41,162 bases of DNA from Saccoglossus kowalevskii (Eukaryota > Hemichordata > Enteropneusta > Harrimaniidae), in contig NW_003114957.1 in NCBI RefSeq assembly GCF_000003605.2, positions 268,058-309,219 on the forward strand, read 5' to 3'. The notes under the pieces were generated by a model. It saw only the letters and a program-made list of their open reading frames with translations, was not told the DNA's origin and did no database searches. This document shows, one piece after another, positions 35,073-41,162 of this stretch. The position numbers and the translations under genes were made by a program. The stretch's first letter is position 1. Each line of letters begins with the position of its first letter.

Positions 35073-38000
35073 ATCAACCGCATGTTATTCTAATATTTGT
35101 GGATGACATGGGATGGAATGACGTACATTGGCACAACCCTGATATTGCAATGCCCAACTTGATGGATCTCGCCGCTGATGGCGTCATATTCAACCAATCA
35201 TATACCCATCCTACATGTACACCGTAGGTGACAGTATATTACTATGCATGGAATGTAGTTTGTTCAGTTAAGTTCAATATCCAAATGTGCAACTATATGA
35301 TAGCGTACAGGTTAATGTCGAATTCCAGTGTCTTGCTTGAATTGTAAATTCAAATAAAAATGACTATATTTTGCGTGTTTGCAATATACACCTGAACTGT
35401 TAAACTAAATATATATATATATCTTATTCCTCAGATCAAGAGCTGCTATGATGACGGGATTGTATCCTTTCAAAACAGGAAATCAGGTAAGAATTATTCT
35501 TATTTGAACAAAATGTACTTGGCTTCACAGTTTATATTTATTTGAAAATGACATTACAAAATGAATTTAACCAATATCTTGAAATACACTTATTTAATTA
35601 ATTAATTAATTATACCTAAATTCTTTTAATATTTATTTACAGCATCAAATGGCGTTCAACCTTCATCCTAGTGGGGTTCCATTGGAATTCAAGCTATTAC
35701 CAGAAAAACTTAAAGAAGTTGGATACTCTACTCATATGGTAGGAAAGTAAGTAGACCATAGCATATATCACATTTGTTTGCTGTACTAAGGGTTATGCGA
35801 TTGCAATGCTGAGAGCCTGATCCAATTCTCAGCTTTACATTCTTATAACATTTGTGTTTTTAAACAAAATAAAACATAAATAAGTTTTTAATAAAGGTTA
35901 CCCTTCATAAAAGCTTATACAATTTGAGAACATCTCGTTCAGTACCCAAGGTTTTCTAAAAAAAAAAGTTGACGCAAAGGATGAACGCCAAAACATAATG
36001 TGGTATTAAAAGATATTGGTAAATAAACTTGACCCGCAGTAATGTTATTACACATCATTGCTACTTTGACACAAAGTAAAAATCACACGCAATGAAAGAA
36101 AGCAATTAATATTTCTAAATATTACTTTTAAATATTTCTTATTTCTAAATGTTTTCTAAATTTGTTTTTAGATGGCATTTAGGGTTCTGTAAAGATGAGT
36201 ATCTACCAACAAATCGTGGCTTTGACTCACACTATGGTCTATGGACATTGGGTGTCGGTGACTACGATAAAATGGATGGAGTACTATGTAAGTTAACTAT
36301 TAGATAAACAATAAACTTAAATCATACACATATTAATATATGTTTGGTAATATATACTATGCCATCGACTGTGATGGGGATTTCATTAAGGTGTCAGTTC
36401 AGTCATTTTTGATTTGCCTTTCTAGCTCCTTCAGCAGGATATGATTTCCGTGATAACATGGGTGTAGTACCAAAAAGTGACGATTATCTTGCAGTGAGTA
36501 TGATTTATACTATTGTTATAAACACATATATTTGACATATTGTATTTTGAGAAAGTCGCTATACAAACACTGATTTTTTTTTTATCTTTCATTTTATATT
36601 TTATATGAACAATTTACAGATTAGATTGATGCCACGCTTTCGAAATTCTGGTGGAAAGTTGAAAACAATTAATTAATTTATTGTCAAATTACATCATTAT
36701 ATCTTTCTTCTCTACAGTTAATGCTTGGTGATAGAGCAGAGCATATAGTAAATACCCATTACCCAGGAACTCCACTCTTTCTTGCGTTTACTTTGGACAT
36801 TCCTGCTAAGCATCTCGAGGTAACTATTGTATTCTGTTGGTTACATTAAAACAATAGTACAATTAACTTCAATTAGTCTACTAAAAGAAATCTGCCAAAT
36901 AGGAAAGAGGTCTTTGATGTCAATTGTATATGTATGTATTTGTTTTTATTTGTAACGTATATACAGTTGTGTGTGTTGTTTTTTCCAGATTCCTGAAGAG
37001 TATGAAGAAAAGTATGCCGAAATCGAAGATGATAGAACTAGACAATTTTATGGTAAGTGATGTAATTCCATAAACGCATGTTGTATCTAGGGCACTTCAT
37101 CCCTGGCTTAGGACATTAAATATGTCATCAAGTGAACGTGGAAACATTAACCATAACGGTCATAAATGACACAACAAGGGATCTAACGACAGATCTTTAT
37201 CAGACTGGTCATAAATAACAATTTTCAGTTGTAATATATGATTGCCAAGTGTGTAAATGAAGAGAAAACATTTAGTATTTTTACTATTGCAGGAAAGTTG
37301 ACTATGATGGACGATATAATTGGCGGTGTGGTGGATGCAATGAAGAACCGTGGAATGTATGACGATTCGCTTATAATATTTATAGGAGATGTAAGTGTCC
37401 AACGTCTGATACGTTTAGTTAATTTGTTTAATTGTTTATAAACGTTTTGATTTTACAGTCACTTTATCTTTAGTTGTCTTTCCATTGGCCAATCTATGTG
37501 TTATTTCAGTTCAAATACAAAAAATCAGATTCAGGTATAGATTTATCATCCTTTTATCTTGAATGACACACTTTTTCCAAGAAACATTCGCCTAAATTTA
37601 CTCTATGTGCTTAACTTCATATATTATATAACGGTAATTTTGAACAACCTCGTCGAGCACAATCTATCTTTTCGTGCAAATATATCAGAATGTCTTAGAT
37701 TTCGTCATTTATGATAATAATATAATAATATTGAGTACATCACTTGAGTTGACTTGATTTCCAAGTTTATATCGTACAAATATTCCTTTAATTATGTTTA
37801 TTTACACAGAATGAAGGGTTGTCATCTCAATCTGGCTCCAACTATCCATTCCGGGGCATTGCTGGAACGCTGTTTGAGGGCGCCACTCGTGTACCATCTA
37901 TTGTCAGTGGGAAGGGAATAAAGAAGACTGGATATGAAAGCAATGAGTAAGTAATTTCGGTAATTAACAATCCCACAACGTTGCTCACGAGTAAGTTTGA

Positions 38001-39390
38001 TATCCCCGGATTAATTTAATGTCTAAGTCAGTGCCAATGACAATGTACAATATAAAATACGTTTCTAAAAGTGTAATGCTGAGTAATTCAGAAAACATCT
38101 ACTCAGTTCGGCTAGTTTTGTTGTTTCGAACTAACTAAATTTCTACTTACATAGGTTATACAGCATAGTTGATATACACAGAACAATCCTTGATGTGGCT
38201 GGAGCTAAAGCTGGTAAGTTAACACAATAATTCAGTACACTTTCAAAGTGTTATGTTTCGTCAAATGATGTTTTAACATTTACAACCAATTACTACAATA
38301 TGTTTTTTATTGTATTTGACAGAGCCTTAACTTGACGGTTTAAGTATGTGGCCTACATGGTCAGAAGATAAACCATCGCCAAGAAATGAAATCATCTATA
38401 ATATCGATGATGATCCAGTGTCCCCTGGTGCTGCTATCAGGTAATTAAATAATTGATCCAACAAATAAAACCGTGTGTGTGCTGCAAAACAATGTTCTGT
38501 TCTATATATTATATGGTGGTATATAATATATTCATACAATCTCGTCATGAATTATCATTTGTATGTTTTTAGGATCGGAGATTATAAACTGATTACTGGA
38601 CACCCGGATTTATTGTATCCATATCGGGATATCAGTTTAACAGGTAAACATCCACATAATTTTCGATTATAGTGTTATCAGAACCAAAGTATCTCGGACG
38701 TAAATTCGATAGTGAGGACAGTGGAATTCCATTTACTATGTCTCAATACGATCTGACGCATGTCAATGTATATTTATTTCAGATAACTATTACAATTATG
38801 GTGACGCCCCAGCAAGCGGACTGCCAAGTACTGACCAACAGTCACACGCACCGGCTCCACAGAACGTTGAATACCTATTCAATGTCGTAGGTAAGAATGA
38901 CATGTTTTTTTTGTTTTGTCTTTATTGTAGAGTATGGAAAAATGAACACATATAAATTCAAGCAAATTATGAGCATATAAAAACGCACACGATCACCACT
39001 ATAGAAAAGCAAATTGTCTCTGTAAGCAGACGCGCGCATTAGACGCCACATTTAGTGATCCATAACAAAAGTTTACAGTTTCCAAATTATGTTAACAAAG
39101 TATATAGATACTACCACTTCCAAAAAGAATATTCTATTGATTATCGAACAGTTTAGTGGTACGATGGTCAAACGTATGAGAACAGAATGACTACTAATGT
39201 CTCTCTTCTTTCAACAGTTGACCCATAAGAAAGAAACGACATCTCCGCTGATCATCCAGATATAGTACAGGATTTACGTGATCGATTGGATGAACATCGT
39301 AAACTGCTAATTCCACCAGTAAACCAAACAACAGAGCTAGCCGGTGCAGCTGGAAATTTCAATGATGTCTGGTCGCCTGGTTGGTGTTAA
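35073..39390 (+). pseudogene. Gene 4: 5'-truncated arylsulfatase B-like pseudogene with two nonsense codons
   Basis: Exons 3-16 are present: 35073-35223, 35435-35486, 35643-35746, 36172-36287, 36426-36493, 36718-36819, 36989-37052, 37293-37390, 37810-37946, 38155-38213, 38323-38440, 38573-38643, 38783-38890, 39218-39390. All have lengths and phases equal to gene 1. The signal-peptide exon and microexon are absent upstream, and so is the TATA promoter. In exon 13, PELDG reads P-stop at TAA 38328-38330. In exon 16, DPEER reads DP-stop at TAA 39226-39228; the inherited stop is 39388-39390. The metal-site DNG has become DNE (37810-37815). The formylglycine motif CTPSR is intact and splice sites look functional. 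Most like gene 3 in intron and 3' flank sequence, so probably a tandem duplicate of it that lost its 5' end. Confidence 0.9.
35593..35612. repeat. (TTAA) microsatellite in intron 4 of gene 4
   Basis: A short run of alternating TTAA units in the AT-rich intron before exon 5. Similar but shorter TTAATTAA occurs at the same place in gene 1 intron 4. Confidence 0.7.
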
Positions 39391-39610
39391 ATCGACTGAT
39401 ACGCACACGCAAAGCATGCGACATTCCCTTCATTATAAATCCAACTACTCAATTTATCACATCGCTTATTATTCAATAGTTAATATTACCTATTTGTTAT
39501 TGTACAGACAATTTTTCATTTGTAAGTTTCTGATACACGTGACATGGGGATGTTCGTTTGTCTAGATATTTGTGCAACGTGCTATGAGTAATTTTAACTC
39601 AACGGTATCA

Positions 39611-39616
39611 AATAAA
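39611..39616 (+). promoter_or_regulatory. Relic poly(A) signal of gene 4
   Basis: AATAAA in ATCAAATAAAGATTCATTGTTAAGATGA, the same block as in the other three copies with one substitution. Confidence 0.65.
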
Positions 39617-39639
39617 GATTCATTGTTAAGATGAAGAAA

Positions 39640-41090
39640 TTGTGTGATTCAGTAGTTCATTATGAGAAGAGGGTGTATTATTATTTTTAATTTATTCTTA
39701 CGCCACATTCTAAACTATTTTACATAAAACACAAATGATTATGAGTTCCCATTGAATATATTTCATGTTTATATTTTACTGCTTTGGAAGGAATTTCATC
39801 GAAAAATAATACAAATTGACATGCACATGAAATAGATTAGTTAATCTTGCGTTTGTGCAGAAGTTACAAAAAATGTATCAAGCGTGTCCGATAAAAAATG
39901 TTGAGGACATTTGACACTTAAACAAAATAGCTGCTGTTTTGTGAAAATTACAGTATTTTCGTTAAAGGCAATGAGCTGCTAAATGTTACCAAAGTTCTTT
40001 TATTTGGAATAATTAACTACGTGTCCATCGTGATATTACAGTATGGGTCTGTTATTCGAGGTGCTGTAAACTACCCAAAATAAATGTACTATCTACGAAG
40101 TACCATCATAGTAAAAGGAGTGGCAATGATTTATGATGGTCTGTCGAAACAAAATGCAGAAAAAAAGCCTTTGGGAAATAATTGACTGAGTTGAGTTAAT
40201 TCGTGGTTGTTAATGTTGTGGAATGTATATTGATCTTATTTCATCTTTTCAATTTAGATTTTCTTTTTATTATCTATTTATATTACCCACGACCATACAT
40301 AGCAAACACCCCGGTCTGCTTGCTGAGTGGTACAGTTTATTTTGGTCTCTGTCAGAAATCATTACACATCGGCTTGACCTTCTGAGCTATTTTCTGGTAA
40401 AAACGCAGACGTGATTTTCTTGACCAATATTGGTTGATACGTGCACAGAATTTGAAAATGACCTAATTCTTGGGATTGAAGTGCACGGAGCGTCAGTACA
40501 TGAACAATGCAAACGTCTTTAGCTCTACATGATGGAGCATTTTTTATTAATAGCACATATGTGTTTACAATTGTCATCTAAGTTAATGACTCGTATGTTA
40601 AATTCATCTCAAGTAAGAAATTGTTTGATAAAACAATGTGTACAAGGGTGCGAGTGTCTGCTAAATGTGGTCAGTTTAACATAAACAGGTTTCGAGAGAA
40701 AACAGTTTCTGTTTGCTTACCTTAAAAAGTAACTTACAAATAAATTGCATAATAACTCACTACATCATAAATAGAACGAGCGTTCAATGGCTTGAGCAAT
40801 TCTAGTGTTACATATATGGGTCACATACCAAGAACTATAGACTGATATGTAAGACAGTGTTAACACATATAATAATATGTTTACATTTGTTATACAGTAA
40901 TATACACGATTGGGTGGAATACTTGTTAAATTGTTTTGTTCTACGGGATTGTTCTATCAAATATTTGAATTCTAATTCGCATGTACAATGGTTGAATATA
41001 AATTAATCGGTGTTATGTTTAACGATGTTTAAAAAAACCTTGCCGAATCAGCTAATAGAGCTCTAAAAAATTATAGCTCGGGTACTTTCA
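39640..41090 (+). other. 3' flank of gene 4, no gene recognised
   Basis: Up to about 39930 it matches the gene 3 flank (33240-33500; anchor TTGTGCAGAAGTT). From 39955 to about 40210 it matches the gene 1 flank, and 40285-40385 matches the gene 2 flank. The rest is AT-rich with no recognised coding or RNA gene. Confidence 0.5.
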
Positions 41091-41162
41091 TAATCACATC
41101 ATTGAGTTATTATATGACCAGTATACAGTAACTGGTCATATAATAACTCAATGATGTGATTA
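41091..41162. repeat. Perfect 32-bp inverted repeat with 8-nt loop at the window end
   Basis: 41091-41122 is the exact reverse complement of 41131-41162, separated by ATACAGTA. The right arm runs to the last base of the window, so the arms may be longer. It could be part of a foldback or MITE element, or a fold-back artefact at a contig edge. Confidence 0.95.

Overview
The window is eukaryotic nuclear DNA from an animal. It is AT-rich, with genes of many small exons split by 80-900 bp GT-AG introns, AATAAA poly(A) signals, TATA promoters and a decayed non-LTR retrotransposon. The sulfatase type, short introns and LINE style suggest a non-vertebrate metazoan, perhaps a marine invertebrate; the species cannot be fixed from the sequence.

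The dominant content is a cluster of four closely related arylsulfatase (ARSB-like) genes sharing one 16-exon structure. Gene 1 (4472-10113, +) and gene 2 (15512-22538, -) converge tail to tail. Gene 2 and gene 3 (27301-32966, +) diverge head to head. Gene 4 (35073-39390, +) follows gene 3 in tandem. Exon lengths match to the base between copies (54, 19, 151, 52, 104, 116, 68, 102, 64, 98, 137, 59, 118, 71, 108, 173), except exon 9 of gene 2. Genes 1 and 2 are open (497 and about 500 codons). Gene 3 has one in-frame TGA early in exon 6. Gene 4 lacks exons 1-2 and a promoter and has two in-frame TAA codons. Homology also covers promoters, introns and 3' flanks, so these are segmental and not retrotransposed duplications.

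The main biological point is the active site. All copies keep the cysteine motif that is matured to formylglycine (CTPSR), the metal-binding aspartates and the GKWH motif. By ungapped comparison with human ARSB recalled from memory, the positions of two further catalytic residues (His242 and Lys318) are both alanine in every copy. The family therefore looks like a secreted sulfatase paralogue with altered or lost catalysis.

Region by region: 1-1350 is a broken LINE. 1350-3930 has no recognised gene. 3936-4110 is a seven-unit 25-bp minisatellite upstream of gene 1, with decayed counterparts upstream of genes 2 and 3. 10137-10186 is a 50-N gap whose flanks repeat the last exon of gene 1, almost certainly an assembly overlap. 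10390-15500 is shared 3' flank plus a candidate LTR. Intron 9 of gene 2 carries a 1.37-kb insertion with 12-bp terminal inverted repeats. 22540-27300 is the shared divergent promoter region. The window ends in a perfect 32-bp inverted repeat with an 8-nt loop.
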